From: Nitrospinota bacterium
Lineage (GTDB): Bacteria > Nitrospinota > Nitrospinia > Nitrospinales > Nitrospinaceae
Assembly: GCA_027298165.1 (NCBI GenBank)
Contig: JAPUGN010000171.1
Location: 1-6,422, forward strand
Direction: 5' to 3'
DNA length: 6,422 nucleotides
In this document: positions 1-5,375 of the stretch, one piece after another
Layout of the letters: each line of letters begins with the position of its first letter
How positions within the stretch are numbered: the stretch's first letter is position 1
Notes under the pieces: model-generated
Databases searched by the model: none
What the model was told of the DNA's origin: nothing
Seen by the model: only the letters and a program-made list of their open reading frames with translations
Made by a program: the position numbers and the translations under genes

Positions 1-60
1 CCAAAAGGCCATTTCGGTATCTAATACAACAGTTCAACCTTTTTTTGCAGGGAGCCTTCA

Positions 61-402
61 ATGCCCGATACTCAAGAATTCGTTTCCATCACCCCCCTCG
101 CCTCGGAGGAAGTGAAAAAACTCATTGCGCAGGAAAACAAATCCGGCGTCGGTTTGCGCCTCGGCGTCAAGGGCGGCGGCTGTTCCGGTCTCTCTTACGA
201 CCTCGGTTTCTCCCCGAAAGAGGAGGGCGATACTGTGATCGAGCACGAAGGATTCCAGGTGTTCATGGACCCCAAAAGCCTGATCTACCTGAAGGGGATG
301 GAATTGGATTATCAGGGTGGATTGCAGGGCAAAGGGTTTGTGTTCGTCAATCCCAACGCAAAATCCACCTGCGGTTGTGGGGAGTCGTTTTCCCTCACTT
401 AA
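61..402 (+). CDS. A-type iron-sulfur cluster carrier (IscA/ErpA/HesB family)
   Basis: This 113-residue cytosolic protein belongs to the A-type carriers, which accept Fe-S clusters from a scaffold and hand them to apo-proteins. The three family cysteines are present: Cys41 in GGGCSG (38-43) and Cys104 and Cys106 in the C-terminal TCGCG motif. The stretch FVNPNAKSTCGCG is closer to ErpA than to classical IscA, but I do not assign a symbol because A-type paralogues are hard to separate by eye. Length is normal for the family (about 105-120). The ATG at 61 is chosen because AGGGAG (49-54) lies six bases before it and the protein is full length from there. An overlapping frame (45-440) is open but shows no family features. 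No iscS, iscU or suf genes are visible; the next plus-strand gene is a YgfZ-like Fe-S factor, separated by a terminator. Family assignment is very secure; the client proteins are unknown. Confidence 0.95.
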   Translation: MPDTQEFVSITPLASEEVKKLIAQENKSGVGLRLGVKGGGCSGLSYDLGFSPKEEGDTVIEHEGFQVFMDPKSLIYLKGMELDYQGGLQGKGFVFVNPNAKSTCGCGESFSLT

Positions 403-410
403 CTGCTCGG

Positions 411-425
411 CCAGCGTACCGCTGG
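411..425 (+). other. Hairpin just after the A-type carrier stop codon
   Basis: CCAGCG (411-416) and CGCTGG (420-425) form a perfect 6-bp stem with a 3-base loop, nine bases after the stop codon. No T-run follows, so it is not a standard intrinsic terminator. It could stabilise the 3' end of the carrier mRNA or simply be chance; the symmetry is seen, the role is not. Confidence 0.4.
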
Positions 426-458
426 ACCCAACTTGGCTGAGGCGTTAGGACTCGATTG

Positions 459-511
459 AAAAGTTACCTCCGCCAACTGAGGTTTAAAAGTTACCAGCGG
501 AGGTACTCCGC
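459..511 (+). repeat. Short direct repeats with competing inverted repeats
   Basis: AAAAGTTACC occurs twice in direct orientation, at 459-468 and 486-495 (period 27). TACCTCCGC (465-473) is a perfect 9-bp inverted match to GCGGAGGTA (497-505). The latter's GCGGAG (497-502) can instead pair with CTCCGC (506-511) in a tight 6-bp hairpin, so the two folds exclude each other. Read on the minus strand, the block shows GGTAACTTTT twice with GGCGG-type spacers, a style that resembles the repeated ends of IS21-family elements. No transposase gene is present. It may be a relic insertion-sequence end, a small repeat element, or part of an RNA leader for the next gene. Confidence 0.45.
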
Positions 512-526
512 CCGGGCGTTGCCCGG
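512..526 (+). other. GC-rich hairpin before the terminator
   Basis: CCGGGC (512-517) and GCCCGG (521-526) form a perfect 6-bp GC stem with a GTT loop. It sits directly after the 497-511 hairpin and two bases before the terminator stem at 529, giving three stacked stems in a row. It has no T-run of its own. Confidence 0.45.
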
Positions 527-528
527 TC

Positions 529-562
529 AGCGCATCCGGTGTTATCGCCGATGCGCTTTTTT
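529..562 (+). terminator. Intrinsic terminator between the A-type carrier and YgfZ-TPR genes
   Basis: AGCGCATC (529-536) pairs perfectly with GATGCGCT (550-557), and the stem can extend inward by GGTG/CGCC pairing with one bulged base. Six T's follow (557-562), then ATTT. This is a textbook rho-independent terminator on the plus strand. It would end the transcript of the upstream carrier gene. Because it ends only 30 bp before the ATG of the next gene, it could also act as an attenuator for that gene. Confidence 0.85.
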
Positions 563-592
563 ATTTCCTAAACGGGATAAACTGAACCCGCC

Positions 593-2314
593 ATGACGAT
601 CACTACTCTCACAGAAGAACACCAGCAGGCCCGCGAGGGTTGCGTCTACTTTCCGCTGGAGGACTTCTGCCTGGTGGAAGCGGCGGGCAAGGACACATTT
701 TCATTTCTGCAATCACAGACCACGAACGACGTGGTCAACCTGAAAACCGGCGCCGGCCTGAACAACGCGCTGGTCGACCGCAAAGCGCGCCTGCTGGGTA
801 ATTTCTCCCTGCACAAAACCTCGGATACGGCGGCACTGATCCTCATTGAAATCCACCAGCGGGAACCGCTGATGAATCAACTGAAGGAATATCATTTCCG
901 CGAGGATATTGCGTGGAACACCGAGGTGCCTTGCAATTTCCTGGTCGCCCTCCAGGGTCCGAAAAGTCCTGTCCTGCTGGAGCGCCTGACCGAATCGAGC
1001 CTGGGACTCCACAACACCAACGATGTGTTCACCGCGAACATCGCCGGACACGAAACTCAAGTGATCTGTAAAAACCTGACCGGGGAAGAAGGCTATGTCC
1101 TGGCGTGTGCCGAATCGCATCAATCCGACCTGATCCAGGCGATTCAGAAGGCGGGGGAGTCGGTGGGCATTATTCCGATCAGCACGGAAACCCGAGATAC
1201 CCTGAGAATCGAAGCGGGCATTCCAGTTTATGGCCGCGACATGGATAAAAGCCACATCCTTCCGGAAACAGGGCTGGAGCACAGTTCGGTCAGTTACCAC
1301 AAGGGCTGTTACATCGGGCAGGAGGTGATTGCCCGGATCAAAACCTACGGCTCTCCGGCTTTCGCGCTGATGGGCATTGTCCTGGACGGGAATACCCTGC
1401 CCGCCATGGACGCCCGGATCCAAATGAAAACCAAAAAAATCGGTGTGGTCAAAAGTTCGGTCTATTCCCCTTCGCTGGACAAGGTGATCGCCCTGGCCTA
1501 CCTGCAGAAAGATTTTCGCAGTCCTGACCAAACCTACGAAGTCACCTTGAATGGAGAATCGGCAAAGGTCACCACCTGTTTGTTGCCGTTTTACCAGACC
1601 GCGGGTAAAACCGAGCGGGCGAAACAACTCCACCAGGATGCCCTGGCTCTGTTCAAAAAAGAGGAAAACCTGGACAGCCCGATCGCACTGTTGCGGGAGG
1701 CGATCGCTCTCGATCCGAAATTTGCTCCCGGGTACGAGGCGCTGGGGGTCATGCTGTCCAAGCAGAACAAACTGGACGAGGCCATCGCGCTGATGAAACG
1801 ACTCGCGGAAATCGACCCGCAGGAAATCATGGCGCACACCAACCTTTCCATTTATTACATGGAACAGGGCCGCATCGAGGACGCGGAGTTGGAAAAAGCC
1901 GAAGCCACGGCCATCCAGTTTGAAAAATTGATCGAGGATAAACAGGCGGAGAAAGCCCGCGCGGCGCAGGACTCCCAGCAACAAGAGGAGCGGGAACGTC
2001 AAGTTGAGATGTTCCACAAAGTGCTGGAGATCGATCCGGTCGACCAAGTGGCCAATTTCGGCCTCGGTTCCATTTACCTGGATACCGGCAAATACGAGGA
2101 GGCCGTGGGACCGCTCCGAACGGTGGTGGAGAATTATCAGGATCATTCGGCGGCTTACCTGATTCTGGGCAAGGCGCTGGAGAAGCTGGAGCTCAGGGAA
2201 GAAGCGGCGGAGGTCTATAAAAAGGGAATTGAAGCGGCTTCTAAAAAAGGCGACCTGATGCCGTTAAGGGATATGCAGAACCGGCTGAATCAGATTTTGC
2301 AATCCGGCTCCTGA
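593..2314 (+). CDS. YgfZ/GcvT-like folate-binding protein fused to a C-terminal TPR array
   Basis: The 573-residue product has two parts. Residues about 18-335 are a YgfZ-type (COG0354, GcvT-like) domain, identified by the signature KGCYIGQE at 237-244; Cys239 matches the conserved cysteine of YgfZ. YgfZ proteins bind folate and help make or repair certain Fe-S enzymes such as the tRNA-modifying MiaB. Residues about 343-550 are TPR-like: units near 343-376, 377-410, 411-444, then a charged helical stretch rich in Gln, Glu, Arg and Lys (446-470), then units near 482-515 and 516-549. TPRs normally bind partner proteins. E. coli YgfZ is about 326 residues and lacks this tail, so the fusion is unusual. 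The ATG at 593 gives a complete domain, but no clear Shine-Dalgarno is seen and an intrinsic terminator ends 30 bp upstream. There is no signal peptide or membrane segment, so it should be cytosolic. The domain call is firm; its clients are unknown. Confidence 0.9.
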   Translation: MTITTLTEEHQQAREGCVYFPLEDFCLVEAAGKDTFSFLQSQTTNDVVNLKTGAGLNNALVDRKARLLGNFSLHKTSDTAALILIEIHQREPLMNQLKEYHFREDIAWNTEVPCNFLVALQGPKSPVLLERLTESSLGLHNTNDVFTANIAGHETQVICKNLTGEEGYVLACAESHQSDLIQAIQKAGESVGIIPISTETRDTLRIEAGIPVYGRDMDKSHILPETGLEHSSVSYHKGCYIGQEVIARIKTYGSPAFALMGIVLDGNTLPAMDARIQMKTKKIGVVKSSVYSPSLDKVIALAYLQKDFRSPDQTYEVTLNGESAKVTTCLLPFYQTAGKTERAKQLHQDALALFKKEENLDSPIALLREAIALDPKFAPGYEALGVMLSKQNKLDEAIALMKRLAEIDPQEIMAHTNLSIYYMEQGRIEDAELEKAEATAIQFEKLIEDKQAEKARAAQDSQQQEERERQVEMFHKVLEIDPVDQVANFGLGSIYLDTGKYEEAVGPLRTVVENYQDHSAAYLILGKALEKLELREEAAEVYKKGIEAASKKGDLMPLRDMQNRLNQILQSGS

Positions 2315-3987
2315 CCTTTCAGAAACCCCCACATATCCGATCCGGGATCCAAAACTCCCTTCTGGATCAATCCCTGCGTCACCGACGCCCCGTGGTCCAT
2401 CAAAAACCAGGCGCGTAGTAAAAACTTTTCTTCAGGAGTGGTGTAGGCATCCTCCCATTCGGTGACGGAGAAGTGCTTTTTCAGGGCCTGCATCAGGGCG
2501 TCTGGAATGTTCAGCCGTTTTTTCTTCACGAAGGAATTGAATCCCTCGATCAGCATGGGCTGAAAATCCTTGCGGCTGATTTTGATCAATTCCGAGACGC
2601 TGGGCAGGGCGTCTTTATGATATTGGAAAAATTTAAGCTTGTAGTACTGGTGAATGGTTTCCAGTCGGAAGTAACAATGCAGGTCCACCACATCCTCCCC
2701 GTACGCCTGTATGAGGTATTGCCTGATCAGCGGTTTACCGTTTTGCAGGAGTAATTTGTTCAGCCGGCCCCGGTCGAACAGGTGAATCCGCACCGTGCTC
2801 AAATGCCTGCCGCACTGGTCCTCGATATCCTTCCTGAAGGGGGTGTTTTGCGGCGGCACCCGGTACCAGTAAATTTCTTCCCGCGCCACCTGCATGGCTT
2901 GCTGGTAGGATTCGGCGATCTGATGATTGTTCGCCTTCTTGGCCTGACGGGCAATCTGATAGGCATTCTCAGTGCTGAAGCCCAGCTCGATCAGCCGGTC
3001 CTGGAATTCCTTACGGGTACCCATCAGGTACCCCCCGCGTTCCTTGATGTGGTCGCGGGCCTTGCCCACGCCGCGCAGAGCCAGGCTGACATCCCGGGGG
3101 GTCAAATTCAATTCCAGGTTGTGGGCAAATTCGTAAATGTCCTGGAGGGTTCTGTAATTCAGTTTGTCGATATACAAAAACTTCTGGATATTTTTTTCAT
3201 GGAACCCGCATTTTTCGAACATTTTGATTTTCTTGTATTTTACTTCCTCCCAATACTTGCGGGTCCCTTCCTTTTTATTGAACTGTCCCTGAATCTCCGA
3301 CCGCGCCTTGAAAAAATAACTGCGGAGGAGATACCACTTGGATTTCAATGTGGATTCGATGATCCATCGGTACTTGGGGGTGAGCACGGTCAGCTTGGGA
3401 TCGTCGAGCAATTCGATCTCGCCGGTGATCAGGATATATTCCAGAAGCTCCATGTGGCGCTCCAGTAGAATCGGGTTCATGATTTCAATAAATTTGCGGT
3501 ACACGGTTTTCCACCGGTACAGATCGAAGCCTCCGGAACTGCCGTTGGTTTTTCCAGCAGCCAACGCCTTCTTGACGGTTTGTATTCCCCTCTTTTCCAT
3601 TTTTTGAAACAGATCGTCCCGTGCCCCGATGTCCCGGATTTTAATCTGCTTGATGCGGCTGATGATGCTCTGGGATTGTTCCCGAATCTCGCGGTCGAAA
3701 TCCTCGTAGGTTTCACTGGAAGAAAAATAGATGGAAGCGAGCAGGTCGTCCACCATGTCCAGAGAGACGATGGTTTTCCGGGATAGCTTTTTATACTGAT
3801 CAAAATCCAGGGTTTTGCTACCGGTCTGGCAGGACCGGATATCGTTCAGGTAGGAACGGGCACGATCTAGATCCTCCGATTGGACGTAAGGATCGTTGAT
3901 CACCTTGAGGAACAGAGATTCGGCTTTTTGCAAATCCCTCTTGGCCAAGAGCTCAAGCCCCTGGTTTAAAGGATCAAACACAAACAT
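2290..3987 (-). CDS. Uncharacterised 565-residue helix-rich protein with TPR-like N-terminus
   Basis: I do not recognise this protein. Residues about 7-50 (NQGLELLAKRDLQKAESLFL and following) look like one TPR or TPR-like helical hairpin. The remainder is predicted mainly helical, charged and rich in aromatic residues, with Lys/Arg-rich stretches near 236-260 and 485-505. A Gly/Ser-rich linker at about 145-153 (GKTNGSSGG) may separate an N-terminal from a larger C-terminal domain. It has few cysteines (53, 260, 392, 438, 563), no CxxC, no signal peptide, no membrane segment and no nucleotide-binding loop that I can see. The ATG at 3987 is the first start after an in-frame stop five codons upstream; a GTG at codon 3 is the only nearby alternative. 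No Shine-Dalgarno is evident, and the ATG lies in a hairpin arm. Its 3' end overlaps the YgfZ-TPR gene by 25 bp on the opposite strand. Length and composition make it very likely a real gene; no function is assigned. Confidence 0.85.
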   Translation of the reverse strand: MFVFDPLNQGLELLAKRDLQKAESLFLKVINDPYVQSEDLDRARSYLNDIRSCQTGSKTLDFDQYKKLSRKTIVSLDMVDDLLASIYFSSSETYEDFDREIREQSQSIISRIKQIKIRDIGARDDLFQKMEKRGIQTVKKALAAGKTNGSSGGFDLYRWKTVYRKFIEIMNPILLERHMELLEYILITGEIELLDDPKLTVLTPKYRWIIESTLKSKWYLLRSYFFKARSEIQGQFNKKEGTRKYWEEVKYKKIKMFEKCGFHEKNIQKFLYIDKLNYRTLQDIYEFAHNLELNLTPRDVSLALRGVGKARDHIKERGGYLMGTRKEFQDRLIELGFSTENAYQIARQAKKANNHQIAESYQQAMQVAREEIYWYRVPPQNTPFRKDIEDQCGRHLSTVRIHLFDRGRLNKLLLQNGKPLIRQYLIQAYGEDVVDLHCYFRLETIHQYYKLKFFQYHKDALPSVSELIKISRKDFQPMLIEGFNSFVKKKRLNIPDALMQALKKHFSVTEWEDAYTTPEEKFLLRAWFLMDHGASVTQGLIQKGVLDPGSDMWGFLKGQEPDCKI

Positions 3988-4010
3988 AAGGCACAGTGGG
4001 CCTTATTTTT
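3986..4010. promoter_or_regulatory. Hairpin over the start codon of the 565-residue gene
   Basis: ATAAGGC (3986-3992) and GCCTTAT (4000-4006) form a perfect 7-bp stem with a 7-base loop. On the minus strand the second arm contains the A and U of the AUG at 3987-3985, so the mRNA could hide its own start. On the plus strand the stem runs into TTTTT (4006-4010) and has the shape of an intrinsic terminator, which might stop antisense transcription, but no plus-strand gene ends here. The pairing is seen; either role is inference. Confidence 0.5.
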
Positions 4011-4055
4011 ACGGACTTCATCCGGGTTCACAGGCAAGAACGCCTTCCCGCACAA

Positions 4056-4083
4056 ATACTATTTCAGCTTATAGAACTTTCAA
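4056..4083 (-). promoter_or_regulatory. Candidate sigma70 promoter for the 565-residue gene
   Basis: On the minus strand TTGAAA (4083-4078, five of six matches to the -35 consensus) is followed after 16 bp by TAGTAT (4061-4056, four of six to the -10). Transcription would start near 4048 and give a leader of about 60 bases holding up to three small hairpins, the last over the start codon. This is the best promoter-like pair in the gap, but AT-rich DNA produces such matches by chance. Confidence 0.4.
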
Positions 4084-4180
4084 TCCAATAATCCGATATT
4101 AAAAAGGTTCCAAAACCTGAGAGCGCACTCGACCCGCTCTGAATCGATCCCGATGAAATTTCAAAAATAAGGCTATTTAA

Positions 4181-4204
4181 GCCCCGGCCCAAATTCGGCG
4201 GGGC
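4181..4204 (-). terminator. Possible terminator-like GC stem downstream of the nxrC-like gene
   Basis: GCCCC (4181-4185) plus GCC (4187-4189) pair with GGC (4197-4199) plus GGGGC (4200-4204), an 8-bp GC-only stem with one bulged base and a 7-base loop. On the minus strand it is followed by a T-rich stretch with TTAAAT immediately and TTATTTTT about ten bases later. The T-run is delayed, so termination would be weaker than at 529-562. It is the strongest stem on the minus strand after the nxrC-like gene, about 170 bp past the stop codon. Confidence 0.35.
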
Positions 4205-4229
4205 GGTGTTGATATTTAAAATGCTGAAT

Positions 4230-4248
4230 ACGACACAAAAAATGTCGT
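4230..4248. other. Hairpin with A/T-only loop core
   Basis: ACGACA (4230-4235) and TGTCGT (4243-4248) form a perfect 6-bp stem around a 7-base loop of C and six A's (six U's and one G on the minus-strand RNA). It could be an RNA stem or a short operator-like dyad. No assigned role. Confidence 0.35.
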
Positions 4249-4295
4249 TATTAAGATGCAAAGGTATAATCTCAGGTTTTAATAAAAAATTCCAG

Positions 4296-4320
4296 CCCGA
4301 AAAACCCACACCCAAACCCC
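4296..4320 (-). other. Four-run G-quadruplex motif downstream of the nxrC-like gene
   Basis: The minus strand carries four G-runs: GGGG (4320-4317), GGG (4313-4311), GGG (4307-4305) and GGG (4298-4296), with loops of 3, 3 and 6 bases. This meets the common G3+N1-7 pattern. It begins 53 bases after the stop codon of the nxrC-like gene, in its sense strand, so the RNA could fold a quadruplex in the 3' untranslated region. Whether it forms in cells is unknown. Confidence 0.5.
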
Positions 4321-4321
4321 G

Positions 4322-4347
4322 ATAACTCCCTTTGTAACAAAGGTTAT
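4322..4347. repeat. Imperfect inverted repeat after the nxrC-like gene
   Basis: The core CCTTTG (4329-4334) and CAAAGG (4338-4343) is a perfect 6-bp dyad with a TAA centre; ATAAC (4322-4326) and GTTAT (4343-4347) extend it around a small bulge. It lies 25-50 bases past the stop codon on the minus strand, immediately before the G-quadruplex motif. No T-run follows directly, so a simple terminator is unlikely; 3'-end protection is possible. Confidence 0.4.
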
Positions 4348-4372
4348 GATGGTTCGAATCTATAGGCGGAAT

Positions 4373-5323
4373 TTAATATTTCAAGGTTTGAAAAATGCTG
4401 AGGGCTTTCTGGCCGTTTCTTTCCTTGTTGTTCCCGTTCCAGATGGCGAAGGCGATGGGGATTTGATCTCCTAAAAACTGGGTGTCGTTCGGATCCTTCG
4501 TTTTAAGGGCACGCTTGAAGACGACCATCCAGCGGTTGTTGCTCCAGTTGCCACTGCCATCGACATCCTGATGGGCCTGGGTGGTGAGCGTGCTGAATCC
4601 TTCGGCATTGAGGTCTTCGACCGGCGACCGCCGCAGGGTGTTGTCGGACATAATATTACCGGTGGCGCGGCCGGGGTTGAACACGCCCTCGTTTTTTCCC
4701 ATGCCTGGGTCAATGTGGGTGTGACGTTCGGAGACCTTCGGTTGTTGCTTGGGAGACCGGACCAATTTCCCGCTCGGCTCATAAATGTAATAACTGCCGG
4801 ACCCCATCGCCATGTAATTGTACTGGCCTTCCAGGTCCTGCATCATCTCGTTACCGGCGTGGCCGGCGCCCTCCTTGTTCCAGGTAGCCTTCCATTGCCA
4901 GATGTTGACACGCTCTCCCTCGCCGCCCATGGTGAACGGAGGTATCAGACCCGAGGGGTCCACCGGAAACATCAACGCCGCCTGGTCCTTGTATTGCTGA
5001 TTCTGGACCATGATATCGTTGCGTGTGGGGTCGAACCATTCCAGGCGAATGGCGATCTCCTTCCCATTGCTGGCGGCTTTGACGCTGACCCATTTGGTCG
5101 CCGGTGCGGGCCACATGGGATTGGTAATCATTTGCGGTTGCAAATCAATAACGCTGTGCTTGCCTTTGGTCGGGCCGTAATTGGACCAGAACACATCGGA
5201 GGGATTGATAGGAATTTCGCCGTGGACGCGGACCGCTTCAATCGTGGCAGCACCGGCGGAAGTGGGAGTCGCCATGGTCCACAGGACAAGTAAAACCGCA
5301 ATGAGGGTTTTGCAGTCAGCCAC
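4373..5323 (-). CDS. nxrC: NxrC-like gamma subunit, heme-b (ethylbenzene dehydrogenase-type) protein of a DMSO-reductase-family complex
   Basis: The 316-residue product starts with a Sec signal peptide: MADCK, a hydrophobic core (about 7-19), and AGA at 23-25 as probable cleavage site. There is no twin-arginine motif. The rest is one ethylbenzene-dehydrogenase heme-binding (DOMON-like) domain. Landmarks are ALMFP (116-120), GGEGERVNIWQWKA (133-146), WMVVFKRAL (265-273) and the C-terminal FAIWNGNNKERNGQKALS (292-309). Family members bind one heme b through a Met and a Lys; Met118 and Lys270 are the candidates here. The mature protein has no cysteine, so it carries no c-type heme. Such gamma subunits pass electrons between the Fe-S beta subunit and a carrier; candidates are NxrC, and homologues in chlorate, selenate and ethylbenzene enzymes. 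Neighbourhood and overall look favour NxrC, but catalytic subunits are not in view. The start is GTG at 5323, with only GGGA as weak ribosome site; the next ATG (codon 17) would destroy the signal peptide. It lies 52 bp after the chaperone gene, probably in one operon. Confidence 0.75.
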   Translation of the reverse strand: MADCKTLIAVLLVLWTMATPTSAGAATIEAVRVHGEIPINPSDVFWSNYGPTKGKHSVIDLQPQMITNPMWPAPATKWVSVKAASNGKEIAIRLEWFDPTRNDIMVQNQQYKDQAALMFPVDPSGLIPPFTMGGEGERVNIWQWKATWNKEGAGHAGNEMMQDLEGQYNYMAMGSGSYYIYEPSGKLVRSPKQQPKVSERHTHIDPGMGKNEGVFNPGRATGNIMSDNTLRRSPVEDLNAEGFSTLTTQAHQDVDGSGNWSNNRWMVVFKRALKTKDPNDTQFLGDQIPIAFAIWNGNNKERNGQKALSIFQTLKY

Positions 5324-5375
5324 TTGTTCGGTCCCGTTTTGGAGGGGAACCTGATCTTAATGCAGTGAAGGCAGG

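Larger units (their letters stand above)
3988..4372. other. Structured 385-bp intergenic gap, no convincing gene
   Basis: The gap lies between the end of the nxrC-like gene and the start of the 565-residue gene, both on the minus strand. It is visibly richer in A and T than the flanking genes. From right to left it contains an inverted repeat (4322-4347), a G-quadruplex motif (4296-4320), a hairpin (4230-4248), a GC-rich stem (4181-4204), a promoter-like pair (4056-4083) and the start-codon hairpin. An 83-codon minus-strand frame (4315-4064) needs a TTG start and shows no gene-like character. A small RNA is possible but nothing proves one. Confidence 0.5.

Noticed and set aside
45..440. Plus-strand 131-codon frame overlapping the A-type carrier
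   Set aside because: Arg-rich translation with a TTG start and no family features; the frame at 61-402 carries the full cysteine signature.
459..511. CRISPR-like reading of the repeated AAAAGTTACC
   Set aside because: Only two 10-bp copies with a 17-bp interval; no repeat array and no cas genes.
403..592. tRNA or known riboswitch in the spacer
   Set aside because: Several stems but no cloverleaf with conserved T-loop, and no riboswitch core that I can recognise.
713..2146. Long minus-strand frame of 477 codons opposite the YgfZ-TPR gene
   Set aside because: Long shadow frame in GC-rich codons; the plus strand holds recognisable YgfZ and TPR motifs over the same stretch.
2782..3468. Plus-strand 228-codon frame opposite the orphan gene
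   Set aside because: The minus-strand frame is much longer and has a more natural soluble-protein composition; the plus frame shows no motif.
4064..4315. Minus-strand 83-codon frame in the gap
   Set aside because: Needs a TTG start inside the G-quadruplex motif, has no ribosome site and a composition unlike the neighbouring genes.
4571..5293. Plus-strand 240-codon frame opposite the nxrC-like gene
   Set aside because: Shadow of a gene with clear family motifs and a signal peptide on the minus strand.
5237..5323. Twin-arginine export of the gamma subunit
   Set aside because: The signal peptide has one Lys and no RR pair; it fits the Sec route.
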